64,000 nt of DNA from Alphaproteobacteria bacterium (GTDB lineage: Bacteria > Pseudomonadota > Alphaproteobacteria > UBA8366). Position 1 is the first letter of the stretch; the number at the start of each line of letters is the position of its first letter. The notes below the pieces were generated by a model that did not search any database, had not been told where the DNA came from, and worked only from the letters and a program-made list of their open reading frames with translations. Location of the stretch: assembly GCA_009377445.1 (NCBI GenBank), contig WHUA01000003.1:62001-126000 (forward strand), read 5' to 3'. A program made the translations under genes and the position numbers. Positions 6,993-14,820 of this stretch are shown piece by piece.

Positions 6993-9169
6993 TTTTTTGC
7001 GAATTGGAGCAGCGCTTCGGCCATTCCCTCGACATGCGTCATATCAGCGAAAATCCGGCCGGAGCCGGCTTCGATCCGAGCCTGGACCTCGGTCCGGAAC
7101 GCACGGTCCCGCGCCAGCCGCAGCGCCATCGCGACATATGCATCGCTGCTGTCGACGACGGTGTCCGTCGCGCCCGCCAGCCTGTATAGCGCTTGCGTGT
7201 ACCGTCCGCGCAGGAAGCGGCCGGGCCAGGTGACGACCGGCGTGCCTGCCGCGATCGCCTGCCAGCTCGTATTGCCGCCGCCGAAGGGCCGGGTATCGAG
7301 CGAGACATCCGCCAGCGCCATGACATTCATGAAGTCGAGATGGCTCATGGCCGGGAGGAAGCGAACGCGCTTGGCGCGCGCCCCCAGCGACGCAGCGAAG
7401 CGGGCACGCAGATGTTCCGCAAGCCGTGCATTGTAACCGCTCGGCAGGACGAGGATGCCGTCGGGATCGCCGTCGAGAATCCCGCGGAACAAGGCATCCA
7501 TCTCCGGATGCACCTTTATCAGCGTCTGGGCGCAGAAATAGAGCGCCCGCGCCTCGGGAAGGCCAAAGGCCGCGCGCGGCTTGAGCGGCGACGGCAGCGA
7601 CGGGCGGTCGTAATAGGTCGGCGCGCCCGGCAAAAGGACGAGCCTCTCGCTGTAGTGGCTGGCGGCGTCGGGCGGCTCCTGCAACTCGCTGCTGATGAAG
7701 AGGTCGATATTGGGGATGCCCAGTGTGTCGGGGTGGCCGGCGAGCACGCATTGCAGGGGCGCCAGCCGCGCGAAGGCAAGAAAATAGGTAAGCGGGTCCA
7801 TCCCGATGTCGGTATAGACCAGCGCATCCAGCTCGAGTCCGGCGATGCGCCGGCGCGCCATCTCGAGCGAAGCCGGCAGCACGGCCGTGGCGTCGACCTC
7901 GGCCGCGATGCTACACCACAACGGGTCGTCGGATTCGCCGAACCGCAATGCGGTCACCGAAATATCGTCCCGCGGCATGTTGCGGAGAACCCCATGGTAG
8001 CACCAGCCGACGGCGTTGGCGCCAAACTGACGCGAGATGAAACCTACCTTGAGCCGTTCCCTGCGCGCGCGCCGCGCCGCCATGCAATGCGGCGCGGTGA
8101 AGGCGAGCGAGGGACAGGCCGCCAGATACGCCCCGGCCAGCGCACGCTGGAGATCGCGGTTACTCGTGTCGTGGTAGGAAAGATTGAACGCCGTCACGCC
8201 GGCTTCGGCGTAGGGATCGGCGAGCGATGGCGCCGCAGAGGCGAGGTCGCCCACCGCGCGCTCCATTCGCTGCCGCCACCGGACGAGCTCCGCGGCCGAG
8301 TCCGCCACGACCGGCAGCAACGTCGCCAGTTTGAAGGAGACGCCGCCCTTGCCGCCCAGCGCGCGCGCTTTCTCATAGGATCGGGCCGCGTGCTCCGTAT
8401 CCCCCAGCTTGCGCAGGAGATTGCCGGAATTCTCGTGTATCTCCGCCGCCGCTCCGCCCAGCGCTCTCGCCGCGGCAAAACATTCCGTTGCCTCCTCGTA
8501 GGAACCGGCCTCGAGCAACGCCACGCCGAGATTGTTATGCGGCTCCGGCGCTTTCGGGTTCATCGCAATGGCCTCGCGATAGAGCGCGATGGCATCCTCG
8601 ACGCGGCCTAGCGTCATGCAAAGCGCCCCGAGATTGCTGCGCGCCGCGGCATCCCGCGGATGGGCGGCGATCAAGGCCCGGTACGCGGATTCCGACGCGG
8701 CGTAGCGGCCTTTGTCCTTCAGCAGCCCAGCCAGGTTGTTCAACGCCCCCGCGTTGGACGGCTGACGTTCCAGCACGGCGGCATATTCGCGAAGCGCGGC
8801 GCTTGCCATGCCACGAAAGGCGAGCAGGTTCGCCAGATTGAACCGCGCGTTCACTGCCTCCGGATCGATTGCCAGTGCCTCCCGGTACCGCGCTTCCGCC
8901 TCGTCGAGCCGCCCGGCTGCCCGATATACAGCCCCGAGATTGGCAAGAAGGCGCGCTTGCCCCGGACGCCGAAGCGCTGCGCGCTCGAGCATCCGTACCG
9001 CCGTCTCGACATCGCCGAGGCGGCTTGCCAGCACGCCCGTCAGTTCGAGCGCCAGCGCATTCTCCGGATCCTGCCGCAGCAGTCTGTTGCAGCTTTGGTA
9101 TGCTTCTTCGGTCTGCCCGGCTTCGTGCTGCCGCTCCGCTTCGGCAAGCAATGTCGCCACCTCGCTCAC
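6989..9169 (-). CDS. TPR protein with GT41 (O-GlcNAc transferase-like) domain, copy 2
   Basis: From GTG 9169 the protein is 726 residues. About eight TPRs fill residues 1-290 (ALNNLAGLLKDKGRYAAS and PHNNLGVALLEAGSYEEA are typical). The C-terminal half matches GT41/SPINDLY-type enzymes: LKVGFISRQFGANAV, GHPDTLGIPNIDLFISSEL, LIKVHPEMDALFR and FGGGNTSWQAIAAGTPVVTWPG. The GTG overlaps the TGA of the preceding GT41-like gene (GTGA at 9166-9169). The 56 in-frame codons upstream lie inside that gene and are rejected. Such enzymes transfer a sugar to Ser, Thr or Asn of proteins bound by the TPR superhelix. Flagellin is the obvious candidate target here, but this is not proven. Confidence 0.88.
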   Translation of the reverse strand: MSEVATLLAEAERQHEAGQTEEAYQSCNRLLRQDPENALALELTGVLASRLGDVETAVRMLERAALRRPGQARLLANLGAVYRAAGRLDEAEARYREALAIDPEAVNARFNLANLLAFRGMASAALREYAAVLERQPSNAGALNNLAGLLKDKGRYAASESAYRALIAAHPRDAAARSNLGALCMTLGRVEDAIALYREAIAMNPKAPEPHNNLGVALLEAGSYEEATECFAAARALGGAAAEIHENSGNLLRKLGDTEHAARSYEKARALGGKGGVSFKLATLLPVVADSAAELVRWRQRMERAVGDLASAAPSLADPYAEAGVTAFNLSYHDTSNRDLQRALAGAYLAACPSLAFTAPHCMAARRARRERLKVGFISRQFGANAVGWCYHGVLRNMPRDDISVTALRFGESDDPLWCSIAAEVDATAVLPASLEMARRRIAGLELDALVYTDIGMDPLTYFLAFARLAPLQCVLAGHPDTLGIPNIDLFISSELQEPPDAASHYSERLVLLPGAPTYYDRPSLPSPLKPRAAFGLPEARALYFCAQTLIKVHPEMDALFRGILDGDPDGILVLPSGYNARLAEHLRARFAASLGARAKRVRFLPAMSHLDFMNVMALADVSLDTRPFGGGNTSWQAIAAGTPVVTWPGRFLRGRYTQALYRLAGATDTVVDSSDAYVAMALRLARDRAFRTEVQARIEAGSGRIFADMTHVEGMAEALLQFAKN

Positions 9170-11244
9170 GCCGTGACCTCCAGGAGAAACCGTACAAGGT
9201 CGGCGCCCACCCGCTCGTCGTCGAACAGCACATGGCAGCGCTCGCGTATCAATGACGTCATGCGTTGGTGAAAGTCGGGTTCCGTTCCCAGACGAACGGC
9301 AATGTCGACATACCCCTCCGGCGTGTCCGCCACGCAATCGGTGAAGCCCATATGCAGGTAATGCGTCAGCACCGCCCTCCCCCGCATATACTTCCCGGGC
9401 AGTGTGACGATCGGGACGCCGGCGGCGAAGCCCTGGTAGCTCGTATTGCCGCTACCGAACGGCCAAGTGTCGAGTAAAACGTCCGCGGACGCTATTATTC
9501 CGAGGAAGCGCTCCACCGACACGCGCGGAATGAAGCGCACACGATCCATAACGTCACCAAACGGCGTGCGCCAGCGATCCCGCAACCTGTCCGTGATGAT
9601 CCGGTCTAAACCCTCGAATATTAGTAGGATGCCATTCGAATCCCTCCGCAGAATCTCCGACAACGGACCGTCCATATCCGGATGAATCTTGAATAGGCTT
9701 TGCGGACAAAGATAAAGCGTGGCGCCGACGGGCAGATCGGGCGCGGGCGGCAGGCTTCGATCGGCCGGAAACACCGGCCGCCGGTAGCATGTCTGAACTC
9801 CGGCGAGACGGACCAGGCGCTCGCTGTACTGCGCATCGGCATCCGCCGGCTCCGCGAGGTCGCTCGAAATGTAGTAGTCGACCGTCGAAATGCCGGTGGT
9901 GACGGGATGTCCCCAGGTCACGCATTGCACCGGCGCAAGGCGCGCGTGCGCCAGCGCATAGCTGAGGCCTTCCATGCCGATATCGGCGAAAATCAAGACG
10001 TCGAGACACGCATCGGCAATTGCCGCCCGTGCCTCGTCGAGCGAACGGCGCAGCTCGACGACATTGTCTGCGACCGCGTGGATCTCGGGCACGATGACGC
10101 CCTTAGGTTGACGTACCGAGAACAGCACGATTTCGAAGCGGTCCCGCGGAAGCTGCTCGAGCAGTCCGCGAATGGTCCACGCCACCGCATGGTTCCACAG
10201 ATAACTGGAGAAGAGACCGACACGAATGCGCGGCGCCCGCGCCTTCGAGAGCCGCCCCGCGCAATGCGGCGCCGTCCACTGCAGCGACGGATACGCCTGC
10301 CGAAAAAACTGCGACAACAGGACCATGACATCGCGGTCGTTCTCACCTTGGTAGGCGAGATAGAACGCCATCACCGGGGAGTCGACGGGCGACTCCGGCA
10401 CGCGGAAATTTTCCGCCAGCAAGGCGGCGATTGCGCCGACGAATCTTTCACGCCATTCCCGCATCTGCCGACCCGAGCGGGGAATGACGGGAAGCAGGCC
10501 CGCATGGGCAAGCCGATAGCGCGGGTCGGGGCGAATCGCGATCGCCCGCTCGAACGACTCGAGTGCGAGCTCGGAATCGCCGCGAATCGCAAGAACGCGG
10601 GCGCGATTGCAATATGCCTCTGAATAACTGGGCCGAAGCGCAAGCGCCCGGTCGAAGCTCTCGATGGCGGCTGCGTACAGCCGCGAGGCCAGCAAGGCGT
10701 TGCCCAAATTGTTGTGCGCTTCCGGCAGATCGGGCGCAATCTTGATGGCGCGACGATACTGCTCCACCGCTTTGTCGGTCTCGCCGAGCGCGCGCAGCAC
10801 GTTGCCCAGGTTGACCCGGGCGCTGGCGCCATCCGGGCGCAACGCGATGGCCCGGCGCAAGACAGTCGCCGCCTCTTCGAGCAGGCCAACGCCCTCCAGG
10901 GCGACTCCGAGGTTGTTGTAAGCGTCGGAATACGCGGGATCGAACTCGATCGCACGCCGATAGCACTCGATCCCCGTTTTGATCTCGCCCAATGCTACCG
11001 CAACCGCGCCCGCGTTCGTATGGAAGACCGGTTCCGACGGCTTGATCGCGATCGCCTCGCGGATCTGCTTCAACGCTTCAACGCTATCGCCCTGAGCGTG
11101 CAGGCAAAGTCCCAACAAATGCAATGCGTCGGGATGCCTTGCATTTCGTGCCAGAAATTGCCGCAGCAACAGGGCCGCCCTTGCGTGCTCGCCCCGATGA
11201 TGGAATTGCAGTGCGGTCTGAAGCGCTTCGAGGGAGTCGGTCAT
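9166..11244 (-). CDS. TPR protein with GT41 (O-GlcNAc transferase-like) domain, copy 1
   Basis: The 692-residue protein has about seven TPRs (residues 1-245) and then a GT41-type catalytic region. Hallmarks are IRVGLFSSYLWNHAV, WGHPVTTGISTVDYYISSD, FKIHPDMDGPL and FGSGNTSYQGFAAGVPIVTLPG. It resembles its downstream neighbour in layout, but the two are diverged enough to suggest different donors, acceptors or a two-step process. It is the first gene of a coupled pair and is divergent from the NeuD-like gene, with a 59-base gap holding both promoters. I infer a role in flagellin O-glycosylation from the TPR-GT architecture and location. Confidence 0.88.
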   Translation of the reverse strand: MTDSLEALQTALQFHHRGEHARAALLLRQFLARNARHPDALHLLGLCLHAQGDSVEALKQIREAIAIKPSEPVFHTNAGAVAVALGEIKTGIECYRRAIEFDPAYSDAYNNLGVALEGVGLLEEAATVLRRAIALRPDGASARVNLGNVLRALGETDKAVEQYRRAIKIAPDLPEAHNNLGNALLASRLYAAAIESFDRALALRPSYSEAYCNRARVLAIRGDSELALESFERAIAIRPDPRYRLAHAGLLPVIPRSGRQMREWRERFVGAIAALLAENFRVPESPVDSPVMAFYLAYQGENDRDVMVLLSQFFRQAYPSLQWTAPHCAGRLSKARAPRIRVGLFSSYLWNHAVAWTIRGLLEQLPRDRFEIVLFSVRQPKGVIVPEIHAVADNVVELRRSLDEARAAIADACLDVLIFADIGMEGLSYALAHARLAPVQCVTWGHPVTTGISTVDYYISSDLAEPADADAQYSERLVRLAGVQTCYRRPVFPADRSLPPAPDLPVGATLYLCPQSLFKIHPDMDGPLSEILRRDSNGILLIFEGLDRIITDRLRDRWRTPFGDVMDRVRFIPRVSVERFLGIIASADVLLDTWPFGSGNTSYQGFAAGVPIVTLPGKYMRGRAVLTHYLHMGFTDCVADTPEGYVDIAVRLGTEPDFHQRMTSLIRERCHVLFDDERVGADLVRFLLEVTA

Positions 11245-11303
11245 ATCGGCGGCAGTTTACGTCGACATTTACCGGACACGCCAGCCACTGATACAGTCCG
11301 GCG

Positions 11304-11966
11304 ATGAAACGGTTGTTGATTTTCGGCACCGGCCAGATCGGCCAGGTCGCCAATTACTATTTCAGCGAGGACAGCGACTATGACGTCGTCGGCTTCACCG
11401 TCGATTCGGCATTCATCGAACAGGGCGGCGGCATTGCATTGCCGGTCGCTCCTTTCGAGGAAGTCGAAAAACGCTTCCCGCCCGACCAGTGCGACATGTT
11501 TGTCGCGATGGGCTACGGCAAGCTGAACCGGCTCCGCGAGGCAAAGCTCCGCGAAGCGCGCGCGAAAGGGTACCGCATCGCTCACTATGTCTCGAGCCGC
11601 GCATGGGTGTGGCGCGGGTTCGAGCCGAAGGACAACCTGTTCCTGCTTGAAAACAACACCGTGCAACCCTTTGTGACAATTGGCGAGAACACGACGCTGT
11701 GGAGCGGCAATCATATCGGCCACCACGCAATGATCGGCGCCAATGTCTTCATCGCCAGTCAGGCCGTCATCTCGGGATCGGTGACCATCGGCGACAACTC
11801 CTTCATCGGCGTCAATGCGACGGTCGCTGACAACCTCGACGTCGGCCCGCGGTCCGTCATCGGCGCCGGCGCGCTGCTGCTGCGCGACGCGCCGGAGGCC
11901 AGCGTTTATCCCGCCGTGGCGACGGAAAGATCGAAAGTGCCGAGCGACCGCCTTCGGGGCATCTGA
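11304..11966 (+). CDS. NeuD/PglD-like hexapeptide-repeat acyltransferase
   Basis: The 220-residue product has an N-terminal Rossmann-like start (LLIFGTGQIGQVANYYF). From about residue 110 it has a left-handed beta-helix built of hexapeptide repeats (VTIGENTTLWSGNHIGHHAMIGA, followed by SGSVTIGDNSFIGVNATV). Sialic acid O-acetyltransferase NeuD and PglD-type sugar N-acetyltransferases share this layout. It would acetylate or otherwise acylate a sugar, plausibly one aminated by the DegT enzyme nearby. Its stop shares one base with the next gene's ATG (TGATG), indicating a coupled operon. Confidence 0.85.
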   Translation: MKRLLIFGTGQIGQVANYYFSEDSDYDVVGFTVDSAFIEQGGGIALPVAPFEEVEKRFPPDQCDMFVAMGYGKLNRLREAKLREARAKGYRIAHYVSSRAWVWRGFEPKDNLFLLENNTVQPFVTIGENTTLWSGNHIGHHAMIGANVFIASQAVISGSVTIGDNSFIGVNATVADNLDVGPRSVIGAGALLLRDAPEASVYPAVATERSKVPSDRLRGI

Positions 11967-12877
11967 TGCGTTGGCGCAAATTGGGCCGAATTTTCAAGTC
12001 TGCCGGGCAGCGCCCGTGGATGTGGTCGCACAGCCTGCTGCCATTCGCCGAACTCATTGAGGGCAATCTGTTCCGCATTTGGTTCACCTCACGCGACGCG
12101 AACAATCGTTCACACGTGGTGTGGCTCGAGACTGATTTGACGAATCCTCAGAATATCCTGCGGATTGCCGAACAGCCGGTACTCGCGCCGGGCGCACCGG
12201 AATGTTTTGATCATACCGGCGTCGGCAGTCCATGGCTGGTCCGTCGAGATGACGAACACTGGCTTTATTACATAGGCTGGTCTCAACATGGCCCCGATCC
12301 TTATCATGTTGCCATCGGCCTCGCCATTTCGCAGGACAACGGCAAGACCTATGTGAGACACAGCGGCGATCCGGTACTCGACCGCAATCCTTCGGACCCG
12401 ACGATGGTATCGACTCCGTGCGTACTTGGGTCCGAAGGGAACTGGAGCATGTGGTATTTTTCAGTTACGGAATGGCCGGACCTGTCGCAACCTCCGCACT
12501 ACAATATCCGCCGCGCGACCAGCAGCGACGGAATCGTCTGGCAAACAAACCCGAACGTCGTGATCACCACGGAGCATCCGACTGAGGTCGCCATCGCTCG
12601 ACCGTCGGTCATCCGGAAGAAAGACGGCTGGCGCATGTGGTTCTGCCACCGTGGCACGGACTACCCTTACCGCATCGGTTACGCGGAGTCTCTGGACGGC
12701 CTCACCTGGACACGGCTGGACGCGCGGGCAGGTATCGAAGTTTCCGATGCCGGGTGGGACAGCGAGATGATCGCCTACCCCTTCGTTTTCGATCACGCAG
12801 GCGAGCGCTACATGCTGTACGCCGGCAACGGTTACGGCCGTGCGGGCATGGGGCTTGCGGTGCTGGAGAGGGATTGA
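11966..12877 (+). CDS. Five-bladed beta-propeller, glycosidase-like protein
   Basis: The 303-residue protein has repeated Trp/Asp blades typical of GH32/43/130-like propellers. Examples are GSPWLVRRDDEHWLYYIGW, AISQDNGKTYVRH, ATSSDGIVWQ, the segment around WRMWFCHRGTD and YAESLDGLTW. There is no signal peptide, so it should be cytoplasmic. Relatives appear in surface-polysaccharide and glycan-modification loci, where their catalytic role is mostly untested. It is coupled to the NeuD-like gene and followed by a methyltransferase, so it may trim or remodel a glycan precursor. I cannot assign catalytic residues from sequence alone. Confidence 0.72.
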   Translation: MRWRKLGRIFKSAGQRPWMWSHSLLPFAELIEGNLFRIWFTSRDANNRSHVVWLETDLTNPQNILRIAEQPVLAPGAPECFDHTGVGSPWLVRRDDEHWLYYIGWSQHGPDPYHVAIGLAISQDNGKTYVRHSGDPVLDRNPSDPTMVSTPCVLGSEGNWSMWYFSVTEWPDLSQPPHYNIRRATSSDGIVWQTNPNVVITTEHPTEVAIARPSVIRKKDGWRMWFCHRGTDYPYRIGYAESLDGLTWTRLDARAGIEVSDAGWDSEMIAYPFVFDHAGERYMLYAGNGYGRAGMGLAVLERD

Positions 12878-13005
12878 GCGATCTAGCCGTCAAATCCCGC
12901 GGCAAATCGGGTATCCCCGCTCGCCCTGCCGGTGTCCCACGCTTGTGCGCGTCCAATTCGATGTGGGATATGTAAGTGGCGAAACCGGGCGGGACCTACC
13001 CCGAC

Positions 13006-13650
13006 ATGACAAATCAAGATACCGGCTACGGTCAGATTATCGCGCACTACGAGGCATGCCTCGATCGTCACGGCGATTCCCATCTGGGTGTGGATTGGCC
13101 GAACCCGCAGGATGCGGACAAGCGATACCGGATCATGCTCGACTCGATCCGCCGGCGCGATTTGCCGGCAACATTGCTGGATTTCGGTTGCGGCGCGGGC
13201 CATCTCCTCCAGTTCATCCGCGATAACGGCCTAACGCAGATCGACTACCGGGGCCTCGACGCTTCGGCGAAATTCGTTGCTCTGTGCCGGCGCAAATTTC
13301 CCGATGCGACATTCCACTGCCAGGACATACTCGAGAGCGCGGCGGCCCCCGCCCCCGCGGACTACGTCGTTCTGAATGGCGTTCTGACCGAGAAATGCGG
13401 CATGAGCGACGACGCGATGCTCGCCTACATGGAGGCGTTGCTATGCGCGGTCTGGCCCCTCGCCCGCAAGGGCATGGCCTTCAACGTCATGTCCGCGCAG
13501 GTGGATTGGCGGCGCGATGATCTTTTCCATGTCCCGTTCGACACCATGGCGGGCCTGGTGTCGGGCCGGCTGTCGCGCCACTTCCAGTTCCGGCAGGATT
13601 ATGGGCTCTACGAATTCACCACCTATGTGTATCGCGACGGAAACACGTGA
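13006..13650 (+). CDS. Class I SAM-dependent methyltransferase
   Basis: The protein has the SAM-binding motif I LLDFGCGAGHLLQFI, the following acidic Asp of YRGLDASAKF and a motif IV-like DYVVLNGVL, so it is a Rossmann-fold methyltransferase. From ATG 13006 it has 214 residues. A GTG at 12976 with a modest GGGA ribosome site would add 10 residues and cannot be excluded. The N-terminal region (YEACLDRHGDSHLGVDWPN) is typical of a family found in polysaccharide and glycan clusters. It is the last gene of the plus-strand run of glycan-associated genes and may O-methylate a sugar, but the acceptor is unknown. Confidence 0.83.
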   Translation: MTNQDTGYGQIIAHYEACLDRHGDSHLGVDWPNPQDADKRYRIMLDSIRRRDLPATLLDFGCGAGHLLQFIRDNGLTQIDYRGLDASAKFVALCRRKFPDATFHCQDILESAAAPAPADYVVLNGVLTEKCGMSDDAMLAYMEALLCAVWPLARKGMAFNVMSAQVDWRRDDLFHVPFDTMAGLVSGRLSRHFQFRQDYGLYEFTTYVYRDGNT

Positions 13651-13652
13651 GC

Positions 13653-13702
13653 CCGGCAGAATATGCCGGCAGGATTGTCCGCCTTGCCGGGCAAAATTTG
13701 CC
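13653..13702. promoter_or_regulatory. Pair of FlbD-type repeats upstream of flaG
   Basis: CCGGCA-GAATA-TGCCGG (13653-13669) and GGCAAA-A-TTTGCC (13690-13702) are two perfect inverted repeats of the type found at the flagellin promoters. They begin 3 bases after the methyltransferase stop and lie 210-260 bases upstream of the sigma-54 element at 13912-13926. The rest of the 13651-14138 gap holds that promoter and a long leader; I see no further gene in it. Confidence 0.6.
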
Positions 13703-13911
13703 TAGCTGCCGCGCACGGGCCTCCGCCGCATCAGGCGACCGGCGGTAGAAGGTTTCCCGAATTTCGATTTTCGGAGCATCCCCTGATACCGCTAATTTCA
13801 TCTTTGTTTTTCAAATATATACCTGACAACTCTCCGATCCCCTCTCAATCGGGCTTGCAACCGATAAGAAGTCGCGGCAACACCGATTCCCTCAAAATGC
13901 GTCGACCGCCC

Positions 13912-13926
13912 TGGCATGTGCGTTGC
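13912..13926 (+). promoter_or_regulatory. Sigma-54 promoter upstream of flaG
   Basis: The sequence is TGGCAT-GTGCG-TTGC followed by AT, the same core as at flagellin B with correct spacing. The predicted start near 13938 gives a long leader of about 200 bases before ATG 14139. Confidence 0.72.
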
Positions 13927-14107
13927 ATCGATCGGGACGACCGGATCGACGTTAACCGTTTGCCGGCGTTTCGACGCCGCCACACACCCCTCGGTCCGCA
14001 ACGGGCAGTGACCGGCCGCCGAAAGCGGTCGCTTGTTTCCGGGACCTGCTCGGCATTTCGCCCCGCGTAACCTGCAAACTTCGACGCGGGCGCGTTTCAC
14101 CACCAGG

Positions 14108-14126
14108 AACCGGCAGAATGCCGGTT
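14108..14126. promoter_or_regulatory. FlbD-type inverted repeat just before the flaG ribosome site
   Basis: AACCGGCA-GAA-TGCCGGTT is a perfect 8-base-arm repeat ending 12 bases before the flaG ATG and 3 bases before its GGGAGG ribosome site. It lies downstream of the sigma-54 element, so it could serve repression, a second start site, or an RNA hairpin sequestering translation. Confidence 0.5.
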
Positions 14127-14138
14127 CGGGAGGCAACG

Positions 14139-14579
14139 ATGGACGTCCAACTCGTTCCGAAAACGGTTCTTCCGTCGGGTCCGCAGGCTTCGCCGCAGAC
14201 CCCGCCGGCGAACGGCGCCGAGGCGAATTCCGCAAGCAAGCCCATCCTCGCCAACGCAGCGCAAGCCGTGACGGTGGGCGCCGAAGTCGAGAACCAGTCG
14301 GTCGACCGCCGTCAGGACCGGATCGGCCGCCAGGACGGCGAGATCCGTTCGGCGCAGCAGGCGCTCGACAGCCTGCGTCTGACGAGCCGCCGCACGCAGC
14401 TCGACTTCGACCGGGAGCTCGAGATCGTCGTTCTCCAGATCGTGGACACGCGCACCGACGAAGTGGTCGAAACGATCCCTGCCGAAGAACTCGTTCGCCA
14501 GCTTCGCGAGCTGATCGACCCGACCCCGCCGAGGTTCGAGGACAATTCCGGCGGCCTTGTGATCGACCGGTCGATCTGA
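14139..14579 (+). CDS. flaG: FlaG-family protein
   Basis: The 146-residue protein ends with a FlaG-like domain. LDFDRELEIVVLQIVDTRT and DEVVETIPAEELVRQLREL match the family pattern of a beta hairpin, the I-P-x-E-E motif and a terminal helix. The first 70 residues are Pro/Ala/Gln-rich and low complexity. ATG 14139 is chosen over the in-frame upstream start at 14118 because GGGAGG lies 6 bases before it and 14118 falls inside an inverted repeat. FlaG influences filament length in other bacteria. It stands alone between a sigma-54 promoter and the fliK promoter region. Confidence 0.78.
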   Translation: MDVQLVPKTVLPSGPQASPQTPPANGAEANSASKPILANAAQAVTVGAEVENQSVDRRQDRIGRQDGEIRSAQQALDSLRLTSRRTQLDFDRELEIVVLQIVDTRTDEVVETIPAEELVRQLRELIDPTPPRFEDNSGGLVIDRSI

Positions 14580-14702
14580 CGCGTCGCGCATGGAAATAGG
14601 CCGTTCGTTCCGATCCGGGACGGACGGCGCGCTCCTTTGCATCGCGCCGCGGTCCAGCGGTAATTTCTGCCTTCGGGCACAGAACAATTTTTCCGTGACC
14701 GC

Positions 14703-14715
14703 GGCAATTTGTGCC
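14703..14715. promoter_or_regulatory. FlbD-type half-strength repeat upstream of fliK
   Basis: GGCA-ATTTG-TGCC is a 4-base-arm repeat with the same 5-base spacing as the stronger copies. It lies 56 bases upstream of the -24 element at 14771. A degenerate copy (CGGTA...TGCC) is at 14658-14671. Confidence 0.4.
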
Positions 14716-14770
14716 CTGATCGGCGGACACATCTTAAAATAATACCATATAATTCAATTTGTTACCGTAT

Positions 14771-14785
14771 TGGCCCGGCTGTTGC
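14771..14785 (+). promoter_or_regulatory. Sigma-54 promoter of fliK-flgD-flgE
   Basis: TGGCCC-GGCTG-TTGC has correct spacing and one mismatch in the -24 box. The predicted start near 14797 is 24 bases before ATG 14821. It shows that the in-frame TTG at 14770 cannot be the fliK start. Confidence 0.68.
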
Positions 14786-14820
14786 TGGTGATCGGCGAAC
14801 GTCAATCTCACGCGATAGCC

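Noticed and set aside
4498..11244. Repeated DNA in the TPR genes as a possible tandem repeat or CRISPR
   Set aside because: The repeats are diverged 34-residue protein repeats, with no identical DNA units or spacers.
13798..14730. 310-codon minus-strand open frame across the flaG promoter region
   Set aside because: Arg-rich, overlaps flaG and the sigma-54 promoter, and shows no family pattern.
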